Notes: a model not told the origin generated them from the sequence alone. 38,342 nt of DNA from an uncultured Loktanella sp. (GCA_913061335.1 CAJXTP010000002.1:1-38342); one strand, 5' to 3'. Counted from the first letter of the stretch, positions 15,753 to 25,066 are shown. Translations and numbers: made by a program.

Positions 15753-16118
15753 TCACCCGAGGGTTTTTGCCGTCATGTCGCGCAGCTTTTGCAACTCGTC
15801 CAATGTTTCCTGCAGCTGTTTTTGCTGCTCGATCAGTTCGACAATTTGACCATCTGCAAGCGCCACCCAGTGCTGCATTTGCGCAGTGGTGCCCTCGTTT
15901 TCGCGGATCATCAGCCATTGACGGATCTCTTCAAGCGAGAACCCAAATCGGCGGCCACGCAAGATCAACGTCATGCGCGCCACCTCGCGGGTGCCATAAA
16001 ATCGGGATCGGCCTTCTTTGTCAGGCGTCAGCAATTCGATATATTCATAGTACCGCAACGTCCGTGGGGTCACGTCAAAATTGGCGCACATGTCTTTGAA
16101 TGTTAGGCGTGTCGACAT
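15753..16118 (-). CDS. MerR-family transcriptional regulator, paralogue
   Basis: 121 residues from [26 protein letters not shown] six bases upstream fixes the start at 16118 rather than 16154. Its domain plan is the same as that of the MerR 217 bases downstream, with matching blocks FDVTPRTLR(Y/F)YE and LILRG(R/K)[11 protein letters not shown]. The DNA-binding region reads TPDKEGRSRFYGTREVARM, and the C-terminal coiled coil (ADGQIVELIEQQKQLQETLDELQKL) differs from the paralogue, so the effector or partner may differ. It has no metal-binding cysteines at the end. The two probably arose by tandem duplication and may cross-regulate the beta-oxidation genes. Confidence 0.88.
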   Translation of the reverse strand: MSTRLTFKDMCANFDVTPRTLRYYEYIELLTPDKEGRSRFYGTREVARMTLILRGRRFGFSLEEIRQWLMIRENEGTTAQMQHWVALADGQIVELIEQQKQLQETLDELQKLRDMTAKTLG

Positions 16119-16175
16119 TGTGATCCTCCGTTGCACTAAGCCTAGCGGTTGCAAAGGCTCGGGGCAACAGACGGA

Positions 16176-17315
16176 TTAGTTCAAGAAATTAGGCGCAAAG
16201 ATATGGAACCCATATGCAGCCATCGTCGCTGGTATCGTTGAATAAATCGTCGCCCAGATCGCGGCGCGCGGGTTCAATGCGATCGCAGGGAACAGCGCGT
16301 CACCGTCATTAGAAATCGCATTTCCCATCAGGGCGGAAAACGGGATCAGCCCGTTGATGTACAATGTTGTCACCAAAACCTGCGGTCCACATCCGGGGAT
16401 AAGGCCAATTGCAACGCCGATCAGCGGCAGCAATGGGGCGACCGTGCTGAACATCAATTCAAGGTCCAAGCCGGTGAAGGCAACAATATAGTCATAGGCC
16501 AGATAAGCCCCGATCACCCAAACCGAAATAAACGCCGTTTCCTCGGCCATGCGTGTTAGCGGGCTATCGTTTTCATTTGTCATCGCAGTCACAATTGATG
16601 TGGCCCAGATGAGCAGGCCAATCGCAGTCCCAATCAGACCCACAACGGTCACCATTGATCCATAAACGTCGTAGACATTTGCGCCAGAAAGCTGCGTGGC
16701 ACCAATCAGCAAACCTGGTGCGGCGGCTGCCAAAAACGCATAGTCGCGAAAGCGGGTCTTCCCGATCAGCGGCGCCAGCTCGCAATGCGCACTGGTGTTC
16801 GCGGTCATATCTTCGCGTGAAAACGCATCAACGATCCAACCCGACGCAATGCCAATCGCAAATGACAGCGGCAACACAACCATCGCCACATCAGGGCGGG
16901 TCGCAATCAGCAGAAACGCGGCGTCGCCCATCGTGGCAGTCAGCGTCGCAACCACAGCACCAAAGCCCACGTTGCCTGATGAATACGCAGCCACAACCAC
17001 AACCGCGCCACCACAGCCGGGCGTTGCGCCGAGCAGGGCAGCAAGCGGCACTTGGAACCCCTTTGCACCCTTTAGGGCCTCGCCAATGTTAAACCGGAAT
17101 ACACGTTCAGCACCGTAAAACAAAAGCAATGTCGCGGCCACAAATGCGGACACTTGGGTATAGGCATCCACCATCAATCCGCGTGTCAATTCACCCAATA
17201 GACCGGGGGCCACCGCCAGCGTCAGTAAGATCAGCGCGACAAACAACCGCTTGGGCCTAAACGGTCCAATGCGGCGCAATTGCGTTGCAGTCGGCATAAT
17301 TGTGGTGGCGTGCAT
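16176..17315 (-). CDS. Putative manganese/heavy-metal exporter (ArsP_2-like, ~10 TM)
   Basis: 379 residues, almost wholly hydrophobic, with about ten membrane helices. Two matching Gly/Pro/Cys loops, ALLGATPGCGGAVVVV near residue 95 and IGLIPGCGPQVLVTTLY near 312, mark an internal duplication. They are the signature of the ArsP_2-type 'putative manganese transporter' permeases. The conserved Cys and neighbouring MGDAAFLL/ISNDGDALFPAIAL acidic positions are candidate ion sites. It would act as an inner-membrane metal exporter; the metal is inferred from family naming only. AAGGAA precedes the ATG. A Fur/Mur-like box and a second dyad lie in its promoter (17332-17383). It diverges from the thioesterase genes. 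Confidence 0.8.
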   Translation of the reverse strand: MHATTIMPTATQLRRIGPFRPKRLFVALILLTLAVAPGLLGELTRGLMVDAYTQVSAFVAATLLLFYGAERVFRFNIGEALKGAKGFQVPLAALLGATPGCGGAVVVVAAYSSGNVGFGAVVATLTATMGDAAFLLIATRPDVAMVVLPLSFAIGIASGWIVDAFSREDMTANTSAHCELAPLIGKTRFRDYAFLAAAAPGLLIGATQLSGANVYDVYGSMVTVVGLIGTAIGLLIWATSIVTAMTNENDSPLTRMAEETAFISVWVIGAYLAYDYIVAFTGLDLELMFSTVAPLLPLIGVAIGLIPGCGPQVLVTTLYINGLIPFSALMGNAISNDGDALFPAIALNPRAAIWATIYSTIPATMAAYGFHIFAPNFLN

Positions 17316-17331
17316 TGCAGCGATTCCTTGT

Positions 17332-17346
17332 TGCGAATAACTCTCA
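17332..17346. promoter_or_regulatory. Fur/Mur-like 7-1-7 box
   Basis: TGCGAATAACTCTCA matches the alphaproteobacterial Fur-family core TGAGAAT-N-ATTCTCA at 12 of 14 arm positions. It lies between the candidate -10 and the start of the metal exporter, where a bound regulator would affect transcription start. The match is by eye only. Confidence 0.45.
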
Positions 17347-17352
17347 ATTGCA

Positions 17353-17383
17353 GATATAGCACTTGCAACCAGTTGGGCAAGTG
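17353..17383 (-). promoter_or_regulatory. Candidate exporter promoter overlapped by a dyad
   Basis: On the minus strand TTGCCC (17375-17380), 16 bases, TATATC (17353-17358). The perfect inverted repeat CACTTGC-N10-GCAAGTG (17360-17366 / 17377-17383) covers the spacer and -35, as an operator would. It lies in the divergent gap between the exporter and the thioesterase pair and could act on both. Confidence 0.45.
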
Positions 17384-17416
17384 CGAAGTTGGCCGAAATA
17401 TCACTGGAGCCAAAAC

Positions 17417-17866
17417 GTGTCTGACGAACAACAAGCCCGCCAACAGCTTTTGGCGCGACAATTCATCGAAGCGATCCCGCACGCGCAAGCGCTCGGCATG
17501 AAAGTGGCCGAGATCGGCGCAGGGCGGGCCGTGATCACGATGCCATATGACGAACGCCTGATTGGCGACCCTGAAACTGGGGTGATCCACGGCGGGGCTG
17601 TGTCCGCGTTGATGGACACCTGCGGCGGGGCGGCTGTGATGTCGCATCCGTCTTCGCCAATGGGTACGGCCACGATTGATCTGCGCATCGACTATATGCG
17701 CGCCGCCAAACCGGGCGACATGATTACCGCCATTGCAGAATGTTACCACATGACCCGCTCCGTGGCCTTTGTGCGCGCCACCGCGATGGACGCAGACATG
17801 GACAGACCCGTCGCCGCTGCCACAGGCGCATTCACCGTCGAGTCTGGAAAAGGGAAATCAAAATGA
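17417..17866 (+). CDS. PaaI-type hotdog thioesterase
   Basis: About 149 residues from a GTG start at 17417 ([16 protein letters not shown]) preceded by GGAG seven bases upstream. The track's ATG at 17363 adds an unlikely stretch inside the promoter dyad. The hotdog core carries [18 protein letters not shown] near residue 58, with the HGG nucleotide/CoA turn and the general-base Asp of PaaI enzymes. [18 protein letters not shown] and [10 protein letters not shown] continue the fold. It hydrolyses acyl- or aryl-CoA thioesters. The stop overlaps the second thioesterase by 4 bases. With fatty-acid genes nearby, an acyl-CoA overflow valve is plausible. Confidence 0.88.
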   Translation: MSDEQQARQQLLARQFIEAIPHAQALGMKVAEIGAGRAVITMPYDERLIGDPETGVIHGGAVSALMDTCGGAAVMSHPSSPMGTATIDLRIDYMRAAKPGDMITAIAECYHMTRSVAFVRATAMDADMDRPVAAATGAFTVESGKGKSK

Positions 17867-18354
17867 AGCGCCCTGAACCCGTCCAGATCATCAAACAGCG
17901 CCGCGACGCAATGCTGCAAAATCTCGTGGCTGGCGTGCCGTACATACAATTCCTCGGCATCAGCTTTGAGCGACACGGCGATGAACTTACCGCGGTCCTG
18001 CCGTACAGTGAACGCAACGTCGGCAACCCGATGATCCCAGCGCTGCACGGCGGCGTCACCGCAGCCTTCCTTGAAACGGCGGCGATTATTGAATTGTCAT
18101 GGGCGATGACTTGGGAAGACATGGAAGCCGGCAAAATCACCGATGACAGCCCGCGCATCCTGCTGCCCAAAACTATTGATTTTAGCGTCGATTATCTGCG
18201 CTCTGGCCTGCCGCGCGATGCCTATGCACGTGCACGGGTGAACCGATCTGGCAGGCGCTATGCATCGGTGCATGTCGAAGGCTGGCAAGACAACCGGACC
18301 CGCATGTTTGCCCAAGCCACAGGGCATTTCCTGATGCCCACACGCGATGGCTGA
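17863..18354 (+). CDS. Second hotdog thioesterase (PaaI-like) with Asp-to-Glu change
   Basis: 163 residues from [17 protein letters not shown], with AGGGAA upstream. The hotdog core reads [20 protein letters not shown] near residue 55, aligned with [14 protein letters not shown] of the upstream gene. The usual Asp is Glu here. [37 protein letters not shown] completes the sheet. It is ~14 residues longer, with an insertion after [14 protein letters not shown]. It may be an active enzyme with altered specificity or the partner half of a heteromer; the 4-base overlap suggests equal synthesis. Its end overlaps the MATE gene by 8 bases. Confidence 0.85.
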   Translation: MKRPEPVQIIKQRRDAMLQNLVAGVPYIQFLGISFERHGDELTAVLPYSERNVGNPMIPALHGGVTAAFLETAAIIELSWAMTWEDMEAGKITDDSPRILLPKTIDFSVDYLRSGLPRDAYARARVNRSGRRYASVHVEGWQDNRTRMFAQATGHFLMPTRDG

Positions 18355-19660
18355 TACCAGCCTGACACATCGCCGCGTCCTTCATATCGCGCTGCCGATC
18401 GTGTTGTCCAACGCGACGGTGCCGATCCTTGGCGTCGTGGATACAGGCGTTGTTGGGCAACTTGGGCTGGCAGCGCCGATCGGTGCCGTTGGCATTGGCG
18501 CTGTGATCCTGACTGCATTCTATTGGATTTTCGGGTTCTTGCGCATGGGCACGGCGGGGCTAACGGCCCAAGCCGCGGGCGCAAATGACGACGCCGAAGT
18601 CGCCGCCCTATTATCACGGTCATTATTGATTGGGCTCGGGGCAGGGGCTGTCATGATCCTCGCACAAATCCCGCTGTTCTGGCTCGCGTTTAAGGTCTCG
18701 CCTGCCAGCGCAGAGGTCGAAAACCTCGCGCGGCAATACATGAGCATTCGGGTCTGGTCGGCCCCCGCAACCATCGCACTTTACGGCATCATCGGTTGGC
18801 TTATCGCCCAAGAACGCACGGCAGGGGTCTTTGCGATCCAAGTCGTAATGAACGGCCTCAACATCGGGCTCGATTTGCTGTTCGTACTGCATTTCGACTG
18901 GGGGGTCGCGGGCGTCGGCTGGGCGACATTTATCGCAGAATGGGGCGGTTTACTGCTGGGGCTGTGGCTGTGCCGCGACGCATTTGCAGGGACCGCATGG
19001 CGCAATGCAGCACGGGTGTTTGACCGCGCGCGCCTGATCAACATGGGGGTCGTGAACTCTGACATTTTGATCCGGTCGGTACTATTACAAGCGATCTTCG
19101 TCAGCTTTCTATTTTGGGGCGCTGATTTCGGCGATGTGAACCTCGCAGCCAACCAAATCCTGCTGCAATTCCTGCACGTCACCGCCTATGCGCTTGATGG
19201 ATTTGCCGCCGCCGCAGAAAGCCTCGTTGGGCAAGCGCTGGGCGCGAAAAACGCGGCACGGCTCAGGCGGGGCGCACTGCTCACAAGCGGCTGGGGGGTG
19301 GCAGTCTGCGGCGCACTCGCACTTGCATTCGCTGTTGCAGGCCCGTCGATCATCGACATCATGACCACCGCACCAGATGTGCAATCAACTGCGCGCAATT
19401 ACCTGCCTTACATGATCGCCGCCCCCGTTGTTGGGGTCGCCGCGTGGATGTTTGACGGCATATTCATCGGGGCCACACGGTCACGCGACATGCGCAATAT
19501 GATGATCGTCTCGGCCATCGCATATTTCGCGGCCGTGATCCCCCTGATGGCATTATTCGGCAATCACGGGCTGTGGATCGGACTGTTGTTCAGCTTCATC
19601 GTGCGCGGTGCGACGCTTGCTTGGAAATATCCAGGGCTAGAGGCCGCAGCCTACAAATAA
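18347..19660 (+). CDS. MATE-family efflux transporter (DinF-like)
   Basis: 437 residues with about twelve hydrophobic helices in two bundles. [21 protein letters not shown] near residue 20-40 and [17 protein letters not shown]-like sequence near 60-80 are MATE motifs, and the second half contains [17 protein letters not shown] near 285, typical of the DinF branch. It exports cationic or lipidic compounds from the inner membrane using Na+ or H+. The start lies inside the preceding thioesterase (8-base overlap), so the three plus-strand genes form an operon. The 3' end overlaps convergent pyrD by 10 bases. Confidence 0.9.
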   Translation: MADTSLTHRRVLHIALPIVLSNATVPILGVVDTGVVGQLGLAAPIGAVGIGAVILTAFYWIFGFLRMGTAGLTAQAAGANDDAEVAALLSRSLLIGLGAGAVMILAQIPLFWLAFKVSPASAEVENLARQYMSIRVWSAPATIALYGIIGWLIAQERTAGVFAIQVVMNGLNIGLDLLFVLHFDWGVAGVGWATFIAEWGGLLLGLWLCRDAFAGTAWRNAARVFDRARLINMGVVNSDILIRSVLLQAIFVSFLFWGADFGDVNLAANQILLQFLHVTAYALDGFAAAAESLVGQALGAKNAARLRRGALLTSGWGVAVCGALALAFAVAGPSIIDIMTTAPDVQSTARNYLPYMIAAPVVGVAAWMFDGIFIGATRSRDMRNMMIVSAIAYFAAVIPLMALFGNHGLWIGLLFSFIVRGATLAWKYPGLEAAAYK

Positions 19661-20700
19661 TCCGCACGCCCCGTGCCAACAGCATCCGCAACATTGGCAA
19701 AACCGTCTTTTTCCAGCAGCTTATCAAGACCACGGGCGATATCATCAGCCAGCGAAATACCACCGTAAACCAGCGCGGTATATAGCTGCACAGCCGACGC
19801 ACCGGCACGGATTTTGGCATAGGCTTGGGCGGCGGACCCAACACCACCAACACCGATCAATGGCAGATCTGTGCGTTCAGACATCTGCGCCAAAACGCGG
19901 GTGGATTTTTCAAACAATGGCTGACCAGACAGACCACCAGACTCGCGGGCATACTGACCATGCAGGCCATTACGGTCCAGCGTCGTATTCGTCGTGATGA
20001 TGCCCGCAATGCCTGATGCATCGGCGACAGCGGCGACGTCATCCAGTTCGGCTTCATCCAGATCAGGGGCGATTTTCAGAAAAATAGACACCGGACGATC
20101 AAGCCCAGCATTGGTCTGCATGACACTGTCCAACAACGCAGCAAGCGCCGCCTTACCTTGCAAATCACGCAGGCTTTCTGTGTTTGGCGATGATACATTG
20201 ACCGTCGCGAAATCCAGAAATTCGCCGCAATACGCAAGAACTTTGGAAAAATCGGCAGAGCGATCTTCGCTGTCTTTATTGGCACCAAGGTTCAGACCAA
20301 TGATCCCCTTTGGGCGCACCGTCAGACGGGCCAACGCCAATTCCATACCCTTATTGTTGAACCCAAAACGGTTGATCGCAGCGCGGTCCTTCTTGAGACG
20401 AAACAGGCGGGGCTGCGGGTTGCCAGCTTGGGCGCGCGGCGTGATCGCACCAACCTCCAAAAACCCGAACCCGCAGCGCGATAAGGGGCGCAGCGCCGTG
20501 GCGTTCTTGTCAAACCCAGCGGCCAATCCGATCGGATTTGGCAAATCCAACCCGGCAACTGTGGTGCGCAAACGATCCGATGTGAATGGGCCGCGTTTCG
20601 GGCCAAGACCCATTTGCAATGCCTTGATCGACAACCCATGGGCGCGCTCTGGGTCCATCATGCGCAATGCGCGCAGGCCAACGTTTTCAATCAATCTCAT
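19651..20700 (-). CDS. pyrD: Dihydroorotate dehydrogenase (quinone), class 2
   Basis: Oxidises dihydroorotate to orotate with electrons to ubiquinone, the membrane-linked step of pyrimidine synthesis. 349 residues. The N-terminal amphipathic part ([25 protein letters not shown]) is the quinone-binding, membrane-associated region that marks class 2. [42 protein letters not shown] (catalytic Ser), [20 protein letters not shown] and [33 protein letters not shown] (FMN phosphate site) occur in the expected order. It follows the DUF952 gene with a 4-base overlap. Confidence 0.96.
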   Translation of the reverse strand: MRLIENVGLRALRMMDPERAHGLSIKALQMGLGPKRGPFTSDRLRTTVAGLDLPNPIGLAAGFDKNATALRPLSRCGFGFLEVGAITPRAQAGNPQPRLFRLKKDRAAINRFGFNNKGMELALARLTVRPKGIIGLNLGANKDSEDRSADFSKVLAYCGEFLDFATVNVSSPNTESLRDLQGKAALAALLDSVMQTNAGLDRPVSIFLKIAPDLDEAELDDVAAVADASGIAGIITTNTTLDRNGLHGQYARESGGLSGQPLFEKSTRVLAQMSERTDLPLIGVGGVGSAAQAYAKIRAGASAVQLYTALVYGGISLADDIARGLDKLLEKDGFANVADAVGTGRADYL

Positions 20701-21029
20701 GATAGCTCCGGAAATTGGTGGGTGCCGTTGGCAATGGACAGGGGCTTGGCCCAGACCACATCAACCATGGTTAATTCGCGGTAAAGATGCGGGAAAGACG
20801 CTCCGCCGCGCGATGTTTCCCATTCCAAACCGTCCAGACCATCGGCCTCAACGGCGATCAGCATCAGATCAGGCACATCTGCGAAATACAGCGCTGCGGT
20901 TTTAACAACGGTATCAGCCCCTGAAAAATGCACATAACCATCAGCCAGATCAATCGGGGCACCTTTGGTTGTGCCCTCGGCTTGCAGGTCGGCCCACTCG
21001 GAGTCGCGGAAAATTTTGAATATCAACAT
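20697..21029 (-). CDS. DUF952 family protein
   Basis: 110 residues starting [19 protein letters not shown]. The track's 47 extra residues are upstream sequence. [28 protein letters not shown] and [32 protein letters not shown] are the DUF952 pattern, a small cytosolic fold that resembles ADP-ribosyltransferase-like proteins by structure. The molecular role is unknown. The 4-base overlap with pyrD indicates one transcript, an arrangement I recall in other Rhodobacterales. Confidence 0.87.
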   Translation of the reverse strand: MLIFKIFRDSEWADLQAEGTTKGAPIDLADGYVHFSGADTVVKTAALYFADVPDLMLIAVEADGLDGLEWETSRGGASFPHLYRELTMVDVVWAKPLSIANGTHQFPELS

Positions 21030-21148
21030 GGGCGTCGGTTTGGACGCTGCACGCAGATTGGTCAAGCGGGTGAAATGGCTTCGGCATTTGACTCCTACAG
21101 CGCAGACAGGCCACTGTGATGTATATCCAACCTTGGGGGACCCAAAAC

Positions 21149-22708
21149 ATGCTTTCACGTATCCTGACATCCACTTGTGCGCTGGCGATGACCGCTGGCA
21201 TGGCGGCGGCGGATTATTCGCTGACCATTCTGCACACCAATGATTTCCACGCGCGATTCGAACCCGTTAGCAAATATGACAGTGGCTGTGGCGCAGAAGA
21301 CAACGCCGAGGGCAAATGCTTTGGCGGATCAGCGCGGCTTGTGACAGCGATCAACGATGCGCGCGCACGGACAAACAACGCGATCCTCGTGGATGGGGGC
21401 GACCAATTCCAAGGCACGCTATTCTACACATACTACAAAGGCAAACTTGCCGCCGAGATGATGAACAAGCTGGGCTATGACGGCATGACTGTCGGCAACC
21501 ACGAATTTGACGACGGACCAGAAGTGCTGGCTGGCTTCATGGATGCGATCAACTTCCCGATCCTGATGTCCAACGCTGACGTCTCCGGTGAACCACTGCT
21601 CGCGGGCAAACTCGCGAAATCCACAGTGATCGAACGCGGCGGCGAAAAGATCGGCCTGATCGGCCTGACACCACAAGACACCGACGATCTGGCCAGCCCG
21701 GGCGATAACGTGATCTTCACCGATCCATCCGACGCGGTGCAAGGCGAAGTCGACAAGCTGACTGCAATGGGCGTGAACAAAATCATCGTGCTGTCGCACT
21801 CTAGCTATCTGGTCGACCAACAAGTCGCGGCCAACACCACGGGCGTTGACGTGATCGTCGGCGGTCACTCGAACACCCTGCTGTCCAACACCAACGACCG
21901 TGCGTCTGGACCGTATCCAACAATGGTTGGGGACACTGCCATCGTGCAGGCCTACGCATATGGTAAATATCTCGGCGAGCTGAACGTGACGTTCAACGAC
22001 GCGGGCGAAATTGTCACAGCCGAGGGCGAGCCTATACTTATTGACGGCACCGTGACCGAAGACGCTGAAACAGTGGCACGCATCGCTGAAATGGCGATCC
22101 CACTGGAAGAAATCCGCACCAAGGTTGTGGCATCATCAGCCGCAGCCATTGAAGGCGACCGTTCAGTTTGCCGCGTGATGGAATGCGAAATGGGCAACCT
22201 CGTGGCTGACGCGATGCTTGACCGTGTGGCCAACCAAGGGATTGTGATTGCGATCGCAAACTCTGGCGGTGTGCGTGCGTCAATCGATGCTGGCGACGTG
22301 ACAATGGGCGAAGTTTACACAGTGCTTCCGTTCCAGAACACGCTGTCCACGTTTCAAGTATCCGGCGATATGCTCATGGCAGCGCTTGAAAACGGCGTGT
22401 CGCAATATGAAGAAGTTGCGGGTCGGTTCCCACAAGTTGCAGGCATGTCGTACACAGTTGATCCAGCAGCCGAAGTCGGCGCACGGATCTCCGACGTCAT
22501 GATCGGCGGCGCAGCCATTGATCTGGCCGCAACTTATGGCGTTGTGTCCAACAACTACGTGCGGGGCGGCGGCGACGGCTACAAAATGTTCCGCGACGCA
22601 GCCAACGCCTATGATTTCGGCCCGGACGTGGCAGAAGTGATGGCGGACTACATGGCAGCCCAAGGCGACTACGTGCCTTACACAGACGGTCGCATTACTG
22701 TGAAATAA
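21149..22708 (+). CDS. Secreted 5'-nucleotidase / UshA-like metallophosphatase
   Basis: 519 residues from MLSRILTSTCALAMTAGMAAA, a Sec signal peptide cleaved near residue 24. GGGGGA eight bases before the ATG supports 21149 over 21116. The N-terminal metallophosphatase domain has LTILHTNDFHARFEP (metal ligands Asp and His), VDGGDQFQGT, TVGNHEFDDG, VLSHSSYLVDQ and VGGHSNTLL. The C-terminal 5'-nucleotidase domain has EMGNLVADAML, ANSGGVRASIDAG and NNYVRGGGDGYKMF (substrate loop). It dephosphorylates nucleotides in the periplasm so that the nucleosides can enter the salvage route encoded at the left end of this window. A strong terminator follows. Confidence 0.93.
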   Translation: MLSRILTSTCALAMTAGMAAADYSLTILHTNDFHARFEPVSKYDSGCGAEDNAEGKCFGGSARLVTAINDARARTNNAILVDGGDQFQGTLFYTYYKGKLAAEMMNKLGYDGMTVGNHEFDDGPEVLAGFMDAINFPILMSNADVSGEPLLAGKLAKSTVIERGGEKIGLIGLTPQDTDDLASPGDNVIFTDPSDAVQGEVDKLTAMGVNKIIVLSHSSYLVDQQVAANTTGVDVIVGGHSNTLLSNTNDRASGPYPTMVGDTAIVQAYAYGKYLGELNVTFNDAGEIVTAEGEPILIDGTVTEDAETVARIAEMAIPLEEIRTKVVASSAAAIEGDRSVCRVMECEMGNLVADAMLDRVANQGIVIAIANSGGVRASIDAGDVTMGEVYTVLPFQNTLSTFQVSGDMLMAALENGVSQYEEVAGRFPQVAGMSYTVDPAAEVGARISDVMIGGAAIDLAATYGVVSNNYVRGGGDGYKMFRDAANAYDFGPDVAEVMADYMAAQGDYVPYTDGRITVK

Positions 22709-22730
22709 CCACACGATCAGTCGAAATATT

Positions 22731-22763
22731 GCCCTCGGCGCAGACATGCGGCGGGGGCTTTTT
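22731..22763 (+). terminator. Intrinsic terminator after 5'-nucleotidase gene
   Basis: GCCCTCGGCGCA pairs with TGCGGCGGGGGC (one G-G mismatch, one G-T pair) around the loop GACA. TTTTT follows at once. Confidence 0.9.
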
Positions 22764-22927
22764 GCTATCTAAGGTTGAATTATACGGATCAATTGCAATT
22801 TCTATGGCGTGGGGTTTGCAAATCCGGACGAAGCACGACAGTATTCATTATGGATCGTAGGGATTGTCGCCGCTCGGATCTTGGTTTTGTATGTACCTCG
22901 GTGACGTGTAGAGTAGGAACGGTTTTG

Positions 22928-24910
22928 ATGGCCGAATTGCGGCTTGTTACACAGAAATTGAGATCTGTGATGGATCTAGCGTGGGTTCTTCCGACAATTA
23001 TTTCAATTATAATAGTCGAGACCACCCTACTTCTGGGCATCGCGCTTCCAGTACCATTTTTTATCATAATTATCTGCGTCGTCATTGCGGGATCAATAGG
23101 CGGGAGACGCGCGGGGTTTATCGCTGGAATTTTCGCTAGCCTATATCTTTTTCGCGCCTATTCCTTCGAATTTGGTCCTGCGACATTGTCCGGTGGCCTA
23201 CCGCAAACCATCGCTGGGGCGGCATTTTTCATTCTGATAGGCACATTGCTTGGTCGGTTGAGGGATCAGCTGAACGCCAACATCATATCGTTGCGCGATG
23301 TCGAGCAACGGCTTCGGGCATCGCTGCGAGAGGAAACAGCCGAGAAAGACGCGCAAGCCGACAAGGTTGCTGAAAGTGAAACAAGACTGAACGCGGCCAT
23401 AAGGATCGCCGGTATCGGTTACTTTTCATTCGATATAGGCTCCGGAGAATGTACATTCTGCTCCGAACAGCACGCGGCCCATCTTGGGCTGACACCGGAC
23501 GAATTTTGCGCCGGAACAGCCGGCCCTGAAATACAATTATTCTATATTCACGCTGATGATCGCGACAAAGTTCTAGATGCGTTAGCGCGAATATATGCTG
23601 GCGAGAACCAGACCATTGAGTACCGCACGGTGCATCCAAACGGTGAGGTCAGATATATCCGCGAATTTGAAGAGCCGGTTTTCGATGAGTACGGTAAAGT
23701 GGTCGCAAATGTAGGCACGAGTATAGATATGACTGAGCTGCGCCAGGCCGAAGCGGGTGCACGCCAATCGCAACGGATCGAGGCCATCGGCACCCTGACA
23801 GGCGGCGTGGCGCATGATTTCAACAATATACTTGCGATCATACTCGGAAACTTGGAACTGAGCCAAGAAACCGACAGCCCCGAAGATATGAGGGACCTTA
23901 TCCAAACCTCGATCAAGGCGACCAAGCGCGGTGCGGACCTGACAAAAAGTCTCCTTAGTTTTGCACGACGCGCGCAGCTAAAGCCTGCGCGGCTCAATTT
24001 GAACCAAACTATTCAAAGCACCATGACGTGGGCCACCCGTGTCCTGCCCGCCACGATCGATATCGAAAATGCGCTCATGGAGGATCTTTGGGATGTAGAA
24101 TTGGATGCGACTTCAACAGAGAATGCGCTCATTAACATCCTTCTAAACGCACGCGATGCGATGCCAAACGGTGGCAAGTTGACGATTGAGACTGTCAACA
24201 TGTGGATCGGCGACGATTTTGTCTATGGACGCGATGATGATATCGGGCCGGGCCGTTATGTCATGTTGGCGATCAGCGATACTGGCCACGGAATCTCGCT
24301 GGACAAATTCGAAAAGATTTTTGAACCCTTCTATACTGAGAAACCAGTTGGTCAGGGGTCTGGACTGGGGCTCTCGATGGTGCACGGCTTTATTAAGCAG
24401 TCGGGTGGTGCGATCCGCATCTACTCCGAAGTTGGGGTTGGAACAAAGTTTAAGCTTTTCTTCAAGGCAACCGCGCAAAGCTCGGTTAAATCTTCAGCTC
24501 GGGCGCGCGCGAAGCCTGTTCTTCCAAGCAAGCAGACCGAAATTCTCGTTGTTGAAGATCAAGGCGAAGTTATGCGCGTCCTAGACCGTATTTTGGAAGA
24601 CGCCGGGTATTCGGTTACGACCGCAAGCAGCGGCGACGAAGCACTGAAAATTTTTGAAAAGCCCAATCGGTTTGACCTTGTTCTGGCTGATATCGTGATG
24701 CCCGGCAAACTTCAGGGGCCCGCACTGGCAAAAGCCATCCGATTGATTGATCCCGACATACCGTTTGTTTTCCTGTCCGGTTATGCTGCCGACGCAGGGG
24801 CACACGACAGCGTCAGGCCATCGGATATTCGCTTGATGAAGCCAGTGAGCCGACACGAGCTTTTGCGCGCGGTGTCCAAAGCACTTAAATCGGTCGACGA
24901 ATACGACTAA
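22928..24910 (+). CDS. Hybrid sensor histidine kinase (membrane, PAS, HisKA, receiver)
   Basis: 660 residues from MAELRLVTQKLRSVMDLAW; AGGAA precedes this ATG, and the track's 51 extra residues cover non-coding leader. About four membrane helices (residues ~18-115, DUF4118-like) come first, then a coiled coil (RLRASLREETAEKDAQADKVAESE), a PAS domain (~145-270), HisKA with GGVAHDFNNILAIILGN (phospho-His), HATPase with NALINILLNARDAM, DTGHGI and GQGSGLGLSMVHGFIKQSGG, and a receiver (ILVVEDQGEVMRV ... VLADIVMPG ... FLSGYAAD ... LMKPV). No response regulator or DNA-binding gene lies beside it, so its output is unknown. The PAS lacks a flavin-binding Cys motif. More ATA/TAT codons than in its neighbours hint at separate acquisition. 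Confidence 0.9.
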   Translation: MAELRLVTQKLRSVMDLAWVLPTIISIIIVETTLLLGIALPVPFFIIIICVVIAGSIGGRRAGFIAGIFASLYLFRAYSFEFGPATLSGGLPQTIAGAAFFILIGTLLGRLRDQLNANIISLRDVEQRLRASLREETAEKDAQADKVAESETRLNAAIRIAGIGYFSFDIGSGECTFCSEQHAAHLGLTPDEFCAGTAGPEIQLFYIHADDRDKVLDALARIYAGENQTIEYRTVHPNGEVRYIREFEEPVFDEYGKVVANVGTSIDMTELRQAEAGARQSQRIEAIGTLTGGVAHDFNNILAIILGNLELSQETDSPEDMRDLIQTSIKATKRGADLTKSLLSFARRAQLKPARLNLNQTIQSTMTWATRVLPATIDIENALMEDLWDVELDATSTENALINILLNARDAMPNGGKLTIETVNMWIGDDFVYGRDDDIGPGRYVMLAISDTGHGISLDKFEKIFEPFYTEKPVGQGSGLGLSMVHGFIKQSGGAIRIYSEVGVGTKFKLFFKATAQSSVKSSARARAKPVLPSKQTEILVVEDQGEVMRVLDRILEDAGYSVTTASSGDEALKIFEKPNRFDLVLADIVMPGKLQGPALAKAIRLIDPDIPFVFLSGYAADAGAHDSVRPSDIRLMKPVSRHELLRAVSKALKSVDEYD

Positions 24911-24999
24911 GAAACTTGCCTATGCCGATCAATCAGATGCGTCGTCTTTTCGCTTTGACGCGGCCAATCGTACAGCGATACCTGCGCGAAAAACGGCAT

Positions 25000-25029
25000 A
25001 TGCAAAACTTATGCAAAACTTATGCAATA
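25000..25029. repeat. 11-bp tandem repeat (ATGCAAAACTT)
   Basis: Two full copies and a partial third (ATGCAATAA) follow head-to-tail at one helical turn spacing, upstream of the SRAP gene. The 13-mer ACTTATGCAAAAC within it also occurs at 15686-15698, upstream of the MerR operon. Binding sites for an unknown regulator are possible. Confidence 0.6.
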
Positions 25030-25042
25030 ATTACCCACTTTT

Positions 25043-25066
25043 AGCGGCTCGTTTTGCCGCTATAGT
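25043..25066 (+). promoter_or_regulatory. Hairpin and -10 element before the SRAP gene
   Basis: AGCGGC-TCGTTTT-GCCGCT (25043-25061) is a perfect dyad whose last base begins TATAGT (25061-25066), a good -10. Only six bases separate it from the ATG at 25073, and no Shine-Dalgarno is visible. A leaderless transcript with a dyad across the promoter is suggested. No alphaproteobacterial LexA box (GAAC/GTTC-N7) is seen. Confidence 0.4.

Noticed and set aside
17316-17416. yybP-type manganese riboswitch before the metal exporter
   Set aside because: The gap is too short and shows no yybP-ykoY helices; only protein-binding-type dyads are visible.
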